From the NCBI GenBank assembly GCA_036346275.1, contig CM070722.1, forward strand, positions 64,579,524-64,643,523: 64,000 bases of DNA. Direction: 5' to 3'. Under the pieces are notes generated by a model. That model was not told the DNA's origin and did not search any database. It saw only the letters and a list, made by a program, of their open reading frames with translations. The first letter of the stretch is position 1, and every line of letters begins with the position of its first letter. This DNA comes from Otatea glauca. Taxonomy: Eukaryota > Streptophyta > Magnoliopsida > Poales > Poaceae. The position numbers were made by a program, and so were the translations under genes. Of the stretch, positions 14,734 to 25,013 are shown piece by piece.

Positions 14734-15870
14734 GAACCAGTGTCTAGATATCTTACACGTACCAATCGAACAACGAAATTAACACCGATACGGTCGGCAC
14801 TGTTATCGCCATATTCCTGACGCTATGCATGCGTTCCCTATCTTAACGAGTGATCGACAAAACACAAGTTTGTCTTAAGAGGCTTATGTATGGCCAATGG
14901 GAATGCAAATGAACCTGAATATGTTATCCGCGGAGATGGATTAGACTGATCGCGCGCCCAACGTCTTGTCTTCTTTTCGCGAAGCATGCATCAATTCTGT
15001 TTTATTCGATGGTAACTGTTAGTAAGAACTCTCCAGTCTCCGCACATAATTCACTCACGACGACCCAGAGGCTAGTTCGTCTTGCATGCCTGATGCCTCA
15101 TGTGTACAAACAGTAACCATGAGGTAGACACTTGCATTCTGCAACATACATGTTACAGGAGAAAAATCTGTATATATAATGTGTGTGCCGTTTTCTTTGA
15201 TTTCTCGCACGGAATATGTACCTGACATGCAGCTAGTAGGACTCGACTCAACTTTTAACCAAAGAACACACAGAGATGCCACACCGGAAACCTACCTTGT
15301 ATGGAGCAGATACATGAAAAAAAGATCCTCGCTAACACTAATTTATAACCGGTAAGAAAAAGATAATATATTTATATACTAAAGGAGTCATGCATGTATA
15401 TTAAACTAGAGAGCATCGGTATCACTTGACACCAGCCTATACAGCACCATGCGTCTAGAAGTCCAGCAAGACTGGAAAACCATGTAGTAATAACAGAGTA
15501 AAAAAAAAGCGTAGATAGAAGAGCGATGCCCTGGTCTTGGGGGCAGGGAGAAAGAGATCCTCTGGCCGTATCCAATATCCGTCCTGCCAGTGCCACCACG
15601 TACTCACATACAAGAATGCCTTCGATGCGATGGACTGGTCAAAATTCTCTGACCGCCTCTCACATAGAGTTGCATGTCATTGCTGCATCCGTATCCGTCT
15701 TCCCAGGAAACGCATGATCTTGATACGAGTAGTACTTGATGGCTGATTGCGAAGGCAGAACCAGAGGAAGCAATTAACTTACCAAGAATGCCCTTGTCGG
15801 CATCAGCGGCGTGTGACAGAATCACCATGAACAAACGCCAGAAAACGAGGGCATTTACGTAAGCTCAGGG
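14734..15870. other. Intergenic DNA upstream of the small 16.0-kb gene
   Basis: No gene was recognised. Open frames at 15055-15282 and 15372-15834 have no motif or splice structure that I can support. The right end is the promoter of the gene that starts at 16006. Confidence 0.5.
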
Positions 15871-15871
15871 C

Positions 15872-15879
15872 TATATAAA
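15872..15879 (+). promoter_or_regulatory. TATA box of the 16.0-kb small gene
   Basis: TATATAAA lies 134 bases upstream of the ATG at 16006, with a C-rich start-site context (CACCCGGTCCCTTCTCC) downstream. A strong TATA box directly before an otherwise unidentified small open frame supports that frame being a gene. Confidence 0.65.
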
Positions 15880-16005
15880 GCACCCGGTCCCTTCTCCATT
15901 GGCAAGCTCATTTCTGTTTCCTAGCTAAGCGCTAGTTGTACGTAGCTTGTAGGAGCTAGCAGATCGATCTTTGTGCTGAGCGTATATCTGAACTATTCTA
16001 AGGAG

Positions 16006-16341
16006 ATGATGGCGAGCACTATCCAGAGAGCATCCTTCTTGCTCCAGGTCGTCCGGACCTCGTCCCGCTCGCGCAAGGGTGAGGGCGTCGTCTTCTCGGA
16101 GGTCGCGCCGTGGCAGCCCATCTCGTCGGCCGCCGGTAGGGTCCCGTCGCGGCCGGCGAATCTGGACACCATCGTGGAGGAAGATCACTCCAGCATGATG
16201 CACGACGGCGGCTTCCAGGGCGCCGCATCTTCTTCATCAGCTGCTTTGGCGTCATCGTCGATGCCGGCGTCGGCGGGGGTCCCTAGAGCTTACCGTTTTG
16301 CTCCTCCGGCCACCGGCGGGCAGCAAAAGTTATCGAGTTGA
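16006..16341 (+). CDS. Small uncharacterised protein (111 aa), single exon
   Basis: An ATG-ATG start at 16006 follows a strong TATA box, and the frame stops with TGA at 16341. Features: an N-terminal stretch with hydrophobic FLLQVV (11-16) followed by an Arg/Ser-rich segment RTSSRSRKGEG (17-27), possibly an organelle or nuclear targeting region; a central VAPWQPIS (33-40); and an Ala/Ser-rich low-complexity region (72-90) before a Pro/Gly tail. GC is much higher than in the AT-rich flanks, typical of a grass coding exon. I do not recognise the family and assign no function. It could be a lineage-specific gene. Confidence 0.6.
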   Translation: MMASTIQRASFLLQVVRTSSRSRKGEGVVFSEVAPWQPISSAAGRVPSRPANLDTIVEEDHSSMMHDGGFQGAASSSSAALASSSMPASAGVPRAYRFAPPATGGQQKLSS

Positions 16342-16625
16342 TTCATTTTGAGGCTTGCGTGGACGATCGATGTTGTCAATTAGCATGTCCTTGCAATTAT
16401 ATTTATAAATTGTGAAGGACGTAATCGAGATTAACTATATATGTGATACTTTATATACCATATATAATTAACGAAGAGAGATGAGTTCTTGTCTTCCATT
16501 CTATGCACTTGTCCTGCATGTTTATGTAAGACATATTTATGTACCCATGGAACAGCTACTGCTGGATAACTGCATGCAGAGCTATGCTTGTTTTGAAGAT
16601 GATTTATGTACAAGCTAATTAAGTA

Positions 16626-16868
16626 CTCTCCGTTTAGAAATATAAGGCATACTTTGATTTTGCATAAGGAATAAAGTTGCGGTGAAATTGAGAAAGTTAT
16701 AAGAGAAAATAACTTATATATACCTATTTAATTGTCTTAGAAAATAAGAGATAATACTTTGTTTGTATGGTAATGAATAAATGCTTATGCTCGAGAGAGA
16801 ATAAATATATATAGTAGAAAATGCCTCATTAAATATAAATACAAACCTTATATTTCTAAACAAGATCA
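16626..16868. mobile_element. Stowaway-like MITE
   Basis: The left end reads TA|CTCTCCGTTTAGAAATATAAGG in the flank-to-element direction. The right end contains CCTTATATTTCTAAAC, the reverse complement of the inner 16 bases. TA dinucleotides flank both ends. The CTCYCTCCGTTT-like start, about 243-bp length, AT-rich interior and TA target site are Stowaway (Tc1/mariner) traits. The outer bases of the right end have diverged. Confidence 0.75.
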
Positions 16869-17024
16869 TATAAGCTATTGGCCTTCTATTTTTGTAACGC
16901 AGTAAAAATTAAGGCTCCATACTGAAGAATAATCGTGCACGTAGAGATTGAGCTCCCTATAGCCGCAAGGGGGCATATTACTGAAACATATGGGGTATGA
17001 CTATTTTGAGGCTAACCTCAAATT

Positions 17025-17930
17025 AATAAATTTAAAGATACTCTCTTAGGATGTAATGTATCATCTTCTCCATACACCTCCCCCTTCCCTTTTCTCTACT
17101 CACTTCTCCCACCCCCTTCCTCCCTCTCAAACACAAAAATTTAAAATTAGAACAATTAAATTTTGAAAATTTCAAATAGGAAGCTTCAACTTGAAAAAAA
17201 ATCAACTCAAAATTTAAAAATAAACAAATTCAAATTGAAAAGTTTCAACTCAAAAAAATTTCAACTCGAAAAGTTTTAAATAAAAAAATTCCAAATTAGA
17301 AAGTTTCAACTTGGAAATTTTCAAATCAAAAAGTTTCAACTCGGAAAACTTTCAATTCAAAAGCTTTTGGTTTTAAAAAATTTCTATTCAAAAAACTTTT
17401 GGTTCGAAATTTTTTGATTTAAAATTCAACTCAAAAATTTTTCAATTAAAAAAATTCAAATCGAAAAGTTTCAACTCGAAAAAATTTAAATAAAAAATTT
17501 TTAAATAAGAAAGTTTCAACTCAAAAAAAATTAAATTGAAAAGTTTCAGCTCCGAAAACATTCAATTCAAAAACTTCATGATCAAAAGGTTTTTATTCAA
17601 CAAACTTTTGGTTCAAATAGTTCTCTTAAAAATCTTTCAAAAGTGGTTAAAAAATAGTTGTTTTAAAAAAACTTGAGGGAAAATTTTGAAATACAAAAAC
17701 TATTTTGAGTTTGAAGAGAAGGGAATAGAGGAGATAAGGGGGATGAATGAGGTGATGCCATTTGTCATAAGGAAAGAGTCTTTAAGGTAGAAGAAAAGTG
17801 GGGGAAGGAAGTAGGTGAAGCCACTTGTCATAAGGAGAGAGCCTTTGCTAGAAGGTGTTGCCACTTGTTACAAGGAGAATGTATCCTCACAAAATCTTTA
17901 GTGAGATTGTCCTTAAATTAGTAATTTCTA
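17025..17930. mobile_element. Long-TIR element with AT-rich interior, possibly Mutator-like
   Basis: The left border (AAATTAATAAATTTAAAG, continuing towards TCTTCTCC) is matched, inverted and imperfectly, by the right border before 17930 (GGAGAATGTATCCTCAC, continuing to AAATTAGTAATTT). This gives TIRs of about 50 bp. The interior (17140-17700) is a degenerate array of words like AAAGTTTCAACTCAAAAA. No transposase is present, and I could not define a target duplication, so the superfamily assignment (long TIRs suggest MULE) is tentative. Confidence 0.4.
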
Positions 17931-18429
17931 ATCATATGTCAGTCCCACACATTGGGATAGTTCTACATAGACCCAAATGTCATATGTGAAACTAACGCAT
18001 GACTAACGATCACAGACATATGCTAGATAGTAGAGACGACTAATATATTCAAAGGATACTTGTGACCCGTTCGATGATGAACAACCATAGCCGCAATCGA
18101 GTTTGGAGAGGACAAGCTTACCGAGAAAATCACGAGAAACAGTTCCATAGGTGGAACTAGGAGGAAATCTACGAGAAACTAGGTTTGCATCTCTCGGATA
18201 GTGCGATGGCATCACAAGCTGCGGGACTGAAGTGTCATGCTTGGCACGGGCTAGCAGCTGCCGAAACTAGTTGCAAGCGGTCGAACTGGCCCAAATGAAT
18301 TGAAGCCCATCGCTCAGAAAGACACTTGCACTTGGAGCTGTCTAGGCCTCCGATTCTCTCAGAGCATTGCAAACACGCGGCCGACGAAACACCGCACCAC
18401 TTGACGGGCGACAGCGCAAAGTGGGTTGC

Positions 18430-19819
18430 GAGGGATAAAATTCAAAATTTCAGACGGATAAAAAAAAGATAAAAAAAATTGTTACAATATTTTCAGAAAT
18501 TTTGACGAGATTTCGGTAAATCTCGTCAAAATCTCGGGTTTTTTATCGAAATTTGCCTCTCTTTTTTAGGGATTTGGCCCAATAACCCTTAAGAATGTCA
18601 TATTCCATGAAAATTTGTTGAAAAATAAAATTTTTGAGATGTTTTATAATTTTGGCAGAAACACTATCATATTTCTATAAAATTTTACAAGCTTAATCAT
18701 GCTCTAAAAAAATTATGATACCATATATAGAAGTCTAGGATCATAAAAAATTTCAAAAGTATTGAACTTCATTTGTTATATTCAAAAAATCAAAAACAGA
18801 ATGAACATAACTGAGATAGTAACATTGTCATAATTTTATAAATTCGCTCGAGTGTGATCATAATCCAAAATTTTTATAAGAGCTTAAGAATTTCCTCAGA
18901 ACCATTTTCTAATTTTTTTTGTTTGCTCAATCAAATCTATGGATGCATTAAACTTCATTTGTAATCTTTCCAAAATAAGAAAACACAAGGAACACAAATG
19001 TACAGTACAGTTGTAAGAATTTTATAAATTCACGAGAGTGTGATCATATTTCAAAAATTTTATTAGATCTTAATAATTGTCTCATAACCATTTTCTAAAA
19101 GTTTAAAAAATTCTAACCCAATTTTGTTTTCTCAATCAAATTTATCTATTGATCATCAGGCTTTTATCTAGCACTGTCATAATTTTTTAAAATTCCTTAA
19201 GCTTCATAATTATATTGAAATTTTATGGGAATGTTATTGATGTTTTAGGACCATCCCAATTTTTTTAAAAAAATTCTAATGTCGTTTGTACTATTTTTCA
19301 TTCATTTGAAATTTGTTGGTTACCCTTTGGTAGCACTATACTAATTTTTTAAAATTCCTTAGGCTTGATCATCATCTAAAAATTTTCTGGGAACATTATT
19401 GATATGTCAGAACCAGCCAAAAAAAATTAAAAATGTTCTAACATGGTTTGTACTATTTTTTATTCAGTTGAAATTTTGTCAATCAGCCTTTTATCAGGAC
19501 AATTTTTAAAATTCCTTAGACTTGACCATCATCTGAAATTTTTATGAAAATATTAGTGATGTGTCAGGACCATCCAATTTTTTTTTCAAAAATTGTTAAC
19601 ATCATTTCGACCATTTTTCACTCGGTTGAATTTTGTTGAGATTTCGGCATTTCTCGGCAAAATTTCGGTAATTTCGACCGAATTTCAGTTAAAAAAGTCC
19701 AAATTTCAAATTTTATTTTTGAATTTTGAACATACTTTGTCCAAATTCCGAGATTTCGCTAAAAGTTCGGATTTTATCCACGTCCGAGATGAGAACCGAA
19801 AATAAAATTTGAAACCCTG
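18430..19819. mobile_element. hAT-like AT-rich element, copy 1 of the 'AAATTTCGG' family
   Basis: This shares its order of internal blocks with the element at 53657-55167, for example a CCAATAACCCTTA block near the left and GCAGAAACAC further in. Its right end reads AAATTTGAAACCCTG. The right half holds three imperfect direct repeats of about 160 bp, starting near 19181, 19345 and 19500. No coding sequence is present. The left terminus is degenerate and no target duplication was found for this copy, so the left border is approximate. Confidence 0.6.
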
Positions 19820-20734
19820 GTCCACCCCCTCGGCTTAGAATTACTATCTATGGAGGTCCTTACCTTATATGCCTTTAACAAAATTACGCAAATATTAAAG
19901 TAAGAATTAAGTATGAATAGTGATTATTATTTACTCTTTATTTCAAGGGGTGTTTAGGAAGAATCATAGTATTTTTTTTACTAAATAGCACTTAAATTTT
20001 TAGCCTTCAGATCTAAGACCTAATAGATGAAATCAATTTGCCTCATTTCCTCCTATTTGAGTAATATTTCAATCAAGGAGCACTTGATTTTTGAGGTATT
20101 GGATGAGGAACATTATTCTTTTCTTTCATGGCATTTTTACATCAATTATATATTAGTTTTATGCAAATTAAATTATGTAAAAATGATGTGACAATTTGTA
20201 AAAAAAAAATTGCATTGACTTTTTTTACATCAATTACATACTAGTTTTACATAAATTAAATTATGTAAAAAAATAATATGACAATTTATAAAAAAACACA
20301 ATAAGCAAAAACGTGTATCACAAAATCAAAATAATAAAACACAACGTGGGTTATAAAGTAATATCTAATAGATAAAAAAAATAAGTGCTCATAGACCAAA
20401 AACACCAATATCTAATAGACAAAAAAATAACTACTCACACACTCAAGTGACATCACAATTTCTTTCTTTGATTTAAGATTTGCATAACTTATATAAGTAG
20501 GATGATTAAACGGCCTAGCTTTCTGCTCGGCCGCTTCGCCTCGCCTCAGGATTCCGATGCGCGCCAAGTGGACAGCCACAACCCAGAAACGGACTCGGCC
20601 GTGCGCTTTCCACGTGGGCCGTGGTCCACTCGCGCGTTGGAGCAAGCAGGCGACTGGGCCGCTTATTGAGGCCGCAGTCCGAGCAATGTATTGCTTCCTG
20701 CTTTAATCCGAATGGAACTTTCGGCGAACTGCGT
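19820..20734. other. AT-rich intergenic DNA with a local tandem duplication
   Basis: Two similar units of about 90 bp lie head to tail at roughly 20135-20215 and 20222-20305. Both contain TTTACATCAATTA, AAATTAAATTATGTAAAAA and GACAATTT. No gene is seen. Confidence 0.6.
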
Positions 20735-20744
20735 AACAAGACTT

Positions 20745-21346
20745 GAATTTTTTTTCTTTAATATTTTTTTCAAAACTAAACGTCTGAGCAAAAAAATTAC
20801 AGAAAAAGGCGCCGGTCGCTCGTATATGGGGCGATCGCCCCACATACGGGCGATTAGTGCGGCTTTGAACGCGCGATTTTTCCTCTGTCTACGGTCAATT
20901 CCTAAAAAAAATCATAACTTTTTCATATGATGTCGGATGGAGATAAACTTTATATGAAAATTGTAGCTCTCGACGGGATCTACAACTTTTGTATACAAAT
21001 TTTTTTCATTTAAATCCATTTAGATAGTCAAAAACGGGTTAGAATGTTCAGATCTAAAAATAGATCTGTTTTTAGATCTGAACATTCTATCTCATTTTTA
21101 ACCATCTAAATGGATTCAAATTGAAAAAGTTTGTATGCAAAAGTTGTAGATCCCATTGAGAGCTACAATTTTCATATAAAGTTCATCTCCATCCGACATT
21201 ATATGAAAAAGTTATGATTTTTTTAGAAATTTACCGCAGACGGAGGAAAAATCGCGGGCACTAATCGTCTCGCCCAATTCTCCATATTTTTTTGCCCTGA
21301 CGCCTAGTTTTGAAAAAAAGATTAAAAAATATTAAAAAAAAAATTC
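20745..21346. mobile_element. Foldback (long inverted repeat) element with 10-bp target duplication
   Basis: The whole 602 bp is one near-complete palindrome. The left arm (20745 to about 21062) and right arm (about 21067 to 21346) are reverse complements along most of their length, meeting at TAGATCTG. The arms start and end GAATTTTTTT.../...AAAAAAATTC. The element is flanked by a perfect 10-bp direct repeat, AACAAGACTT, at 20735-20744 and 21347-21356. A 9-10 bp duplication and very long TIRs fit a non-autonomous Mutator-like element. The left arm has about 40 extra bases (GC-rich, around 20815-20855). It encodes no protein. Confidence 0.88.
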
Positions 21347-21621
21347 AACAAGACTTCAGGTCAAAATCAAGTCTCTCACTGATCAAGGCAGACATATCAA
21401 CCACTCAAAAAGAAAAAAAAAAGATGAAGATTAAGTGAAGCGAAATGGAATGCTCATGTCATCGATTAGGGAGAGTTCGATTTCCATCGTTGGGTAGTGT
21501 AGTAGCTACAGTACTAGGAATCAAAATAGAAACAAGTAGACGAAACGGGTTGTTGAGAGGCTAGCTAGGCTGGTCATCGATCAAATCACATGTACAGGCG
21601 CAATTTGCTATCCTAGAGTAG

Positions 21622-21951
21622 CTAGTCAGAAGACGAGGACGAGGATTCTTCGTGGTGGTGGCGGCGGCGCACCCCCGCGGCCGTCGTCTTCTTCCTCCTC
21701 CTCTCCAGGAACCACTCCAGTGACTTCTTGATCGACAGCCTCCCACCGTCCGGCTCCCCTCTCTTCGCCTCCTCCTCCACCGCCCTCCTCGCCGTGCAAA
21801 TGATCGCCCGCGCCTGCTCCTCGGTGGCGCCGTCGCAGCCCCAAGCGGCAGTCTTGCAGTCGCCGCCCATTGCAGCACTCGCCTTCTCCGGCGCCGGCAC
21901 GCCGAAGCTTGCTGCAGGTGAAGGGCCTTGGCGCATGTTCGGCCTCATCAT
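21622..21951 (-). CDS. Small uncharacterised protein (109 aa) with a Jas-like C-terminal motif
   Basis: ATG-ATG start at 21951; TAG at 21622. Upstream in-frame sequence has no ATG. The protein has a Pro/Ala-rich N-terminus, a predicted helical middle (GATEEQARAIICTARRAVEE, 41-60), then RLSIKKSLEWFLERRRKK (71-88) and a His/Glu/Ser-rich acidic tail. The SL..FL..R..K pattern resembles the core of the Jas motif (SLxxFLxKRxxR) of TIFY/JAZ repressors. There is no TIFY motif and no C-terminal PY, so this may only be a shared helix pattern. High GC, a compact open frame and G-boxes upstream (22145-22213) argue that it is a real gene. No function is assigned. Confidence 0.6.
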   Translation of the reverse strand: MMRPNMRQGPSPAASFGVPAPEKASAAMGGDCKTAAWGCDGATEEQARAIICTARRAVEEEAKRGEPDGGRLSIKKSLEWFLERRRKKTTAAGVRRRHHHEESSSSSSD

Positions 21952-22136
21952 GATCGATCTCTTCTCTAGTCTTCTCTCTTTGAACACAAGAATCGTGGAG
22001 AGAGAAGATGACCACGTACGGGAGGCGATGGGAGAGAGAAATTAAGAGGGAGATGTAGATGGGGTTTTAAAGCCGGCTAGCTTCTTGGGTTGGCAATTTG
22101 GCAAAAAAAAATTGACATGCATACGAATGTATATAT

Positions 22137-22231
22137 GTTTTGCACACGTGCGAGGTATGGTGCATGGTTTGGTTTTGCACACGTGCGAGGTATGTTTTGG
22201 TTTTGCACACGTGCGAGGTGTGGTTTGGTTT
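22137..22231 (-). promoter_or_regulatory. Promoter minisatellite carrying three G-boxes
   Basis: Three tandem copies of a unit containing TTTTGCACACGTGCGAGGT occur, each with a perfect palindromic G-box CACGTG (22145-22150, 22180-22185, 22208-22213). They sit 194-262 bases upstream of the minus-strand ATG at 21951. G-boxes bind bZIP and bHLH factors; clustered ACACGTGC motifs are common in ABA- or light-responsive promoters. That the array regulates this gene is inference from position. Confidence 0.6.
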
Positions 22232-22639
22232 AATTTGCAGCGTGTGCACACTATGTTTGGTGTGTTCGTTTAGGAGATCTCAACGTGTTCATTACTAATT
22301 TCGAGGTTACTTCTTTGGGTTAGTCGCGTCGCTGTCACCTTCGGGCCTACCGGCTAATTCTGGCAAGGAGAATGGGAAAAGACTTTGGGTTGGCCAAATT
22401 AAGTTAGAAACATGCTGGACAAGCATCAGGAGCACGTGGTGAAAAAATATTGAGGTGCGTGTCAGACTTACTGGTTCGTTTCTCCTTGTGGTGATATGGG
22501 ATAATACTAGTTTTGATGCTACCTCATATAACCAGACTCTTAGTTGTTGAGATATATCTGAACTATTAGTTTTAGTGGATGAATTTCGAAACTACCCCTG
22601 AAGGGTTATAGGTATACATACCCATTATGCAAGATAATC

Positions 22640-22790
22640 GATCTACACTCAATAATGATAGAATTGTTGAAACCCTGCAAACTAAGTCATGAAAATCTAG
22701 CACATTTATTCACTAAGTCTTTGCCAACATTCAGTTTCTAAAGATGTGTTTGTGGTATTGGAATGAAACGATTTAGAGATATGCAGAGCT
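22640..22790 (+). pseudogene. Ty1/copia pol C-terminal scrap
   Basis: One frame reads KLSHENLAHLFTKSLPTFSF, and after a stop CVCGIGMKRFRDMQ. This matches the end of copia RNase H as I remember it (NLADxFTKxLP...GIGMRRL). A stop codon between the blocks and loss of everything upstream show it is dead. No LTR was identified. Confidence 0.5.
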
Positions 22791-22799
22791 CAGAAGAGT

Positions 22800-23360
22800 A
22801 AATTCCTGAACCATAACCCCCAGTATGATCCGAAGATACTACCCTAATCCATAAGATTACAAGTTGCCCTCATTTTCACTCAGATGTAACACAACATGCG
22901 GATGCAATATTAATCATTCCAAGAGAAAAAGAAACATATCGACCTACTTGCTTCATAATGCTTTCGCTTTATTTGGTCGGTTTCTCAGGCATATCGAATG
23001 CCAATACTGAAAAACAGGGACCTGGTTTAATTATGATTTGGGCATGCATGATCTCTTGGTACGTTTGCCACTTTGCCAAATAGTGTAATTTGGGCATAAC
23101 TGAATATTAGATGCAGACCATCTGTTTCTAAGAAGAATATTATATGCATACATCAAGTTGTTATTTAAAGACCACGTACTTTTCGACACAGATCTACTAC
23201 TGTTGAAGAGCTAGTGCATATTGTTGCAATAACATACGTAGTAGCATCCATAGCAATTGGATTAACACTGGATGCTAGATTTAGTGTTTCCACTCTTGCG
23301 CACAATGGTCTTTTTTGTCGATAGCTTGCATAACTCCTAGATAGAATATGGCCTACGGAA
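22800..23360. other. Intergenic DNA
   Basis: This may be the decayed continuation of the copia-like remnant. The minus-strand frame at 23165-23371 has no motif I recognise. Nothing further can be supported. Confidence 0.45.
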
Positions 23361-23367
23361 TTGGGAA

Positions 23368-23886
23368 TCATACCTTCAATATAGATGGAAGAATCCCCGC
23401 CTGGAGGGCGATTTGAGCCGGGAGCTGGCCGGCTCGGCTCGCGGCTCGAGCCGAGCCGGCCAATTTTTTTCGCAAATGGGTCCTTTTCAAAAAAAAATTA
23501 CATATAGGTCTTTTTTCGGAAAAAAAAAATACGATTAGATCCTTTTCCCAAAAAAAAGAATACATATTACGTCCATGCCCTTTTAGCGTTTTTAGGAATA
23601 GCGCTCGGGTCTTTTTTAGTAAAATCGAAATTACGTTTCGGTCCTTTTTTTAAGAAAAAAAAACGTTTCTTTTTTTAAAATAAAAATATGCATCGTATTT
23701 ATGTCCTTTTTCCGTTTTTCTAGCATTACGTTTAAACCCTTTTGCGAAAAACAAAGTCTTATTTTTAGATCATTTTCGTGCGTTTTCTCGATTTACTCGT
23801 GTGTGGAGCGCCAGTCGCGCGTTTTGTCGATTTTCTCGCGTCGAAAGCGACGCCCGCGACGTGGCACGCAGCGCATGAATTTCTAG
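23368..23886 (+). mobile_element. Non-autonomous Helitron, copy 1
   Basis: Starts TCATACCT after a flanking A and ends CTAG before a flanking T, the 5'-A|TC...CTRR|T-3' signature of Helitrons. It shares its first 90 bases (a block with GAGCCGAGCC) and last 100 bases (CTCGATTTACTCGTG) with the copy at 28339-28894. A degenerate GTG-G-CAC hairpin lies about 16 bases before the end. The interior is a series of T-rich words like GGTCCTTTTTTnnG. It has no Rep/helicase coding capacity. Confidence 0.78.
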
Positions 23887-23889
23887 TAT

Positions 23890-25005
23890 CTTCTACAGGG
23901 ACGACCCTTAATTGGCCTCAGGGCCTCACACGGGGATGCTCCCCGTTACTGTCCAATCATGATACTGTGAATCACATGGAATTGCCCGGTAGAAGTTTTA
24001 AGCTCGTTCGGTTCAAGTTTATAAGACTTACTTTTTTTTAATAATTTTATCTATATGCATTTATTCATTACCACGCACGCAAAAGTATATCTCTCATCTT
24101 TAAAAACAATTAAGTGGAGGCATCCGAGTCATTTTCTCTCATACCTTTTTCAATTTCAACACAACCTTAATCCTTGTGCAAAATCAAAATATACCTTATA
24201 TTTTTGAACGGATGAAGTACTATGGATCAATGAGGTTCAATAAAAAAATTGTGGTCAGTAACCTTTGGTCCAAACCCCCCTCAGTGATTTCACGTGGTAG
24301 CTGTCTCCAACTCTGTGGACAATGGTGGAGCAAAATTTTTTTAAAATCCTATGCAAACCTAACTACGGTCACTCGTAACGTCGGCTATTAGTAATAGCTT
24401 ACCTAGAAGGAGATCAGAATTAGTGACTTTTATGTTACCGGTGGCGAGCAAAATGCTCACTGTAGATTGCTAGTGAGTTTGAGCAAACATCTACCTAGAA
24501 GCTGCCTCCGCCTCTATCTATAGCAATTCAGGCTCACGTTGTCCCTAAGTCGCAAGCCCCAATCTTCCGTTCTCGTACGCCTTTCTTGGATGCGCCGAAA
24601 TAGCTTGGGATTTTGGCCTATCCATGTGAAAATTACCTAGCTTGCCACCTGCATAATAAGTAAGAAATAGGTGTGGATCGATAATCAACAAATTCCTAAC
24701 CAGCTAACTACTTAACTGGTACTGGAACCAAACTTTGGCAACGGGAGTAGGCCTGTGTTTCCATATGCATGTGATGAAAATACCACTATTATTCCACCAG
24801 TCGGGTACTCCCCCTGAATTGCTTTTTTAGTTCAATATGTATGATCTAGAAAATATGAAAAACAGCTAGAAATTTCAACATTAATTAAAAAATAGAAAAC
24901 ATGCAAACCCTATATTGAATGGACCGGTCATGCTTGATTTGAAGTCCACTCACGTATGTACATCATACATATTTCCCATTGAAGAAGTGGAAAGAGGAAA
25001 CAGAG
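23890..25005. other. Intergenic DNA with a Stowaway-like right end
   Basis: Around 24180-24218 the sequence ATACCTTATATTTTTGAACGG followed by ATGAAGTA looks like the right end of a Stowaway MITE related to the one at 16626. I could not find its left end. The rest shows no gene. Confidence 0.45.
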
Positions 25006-25013
25006 CGTAAAAT

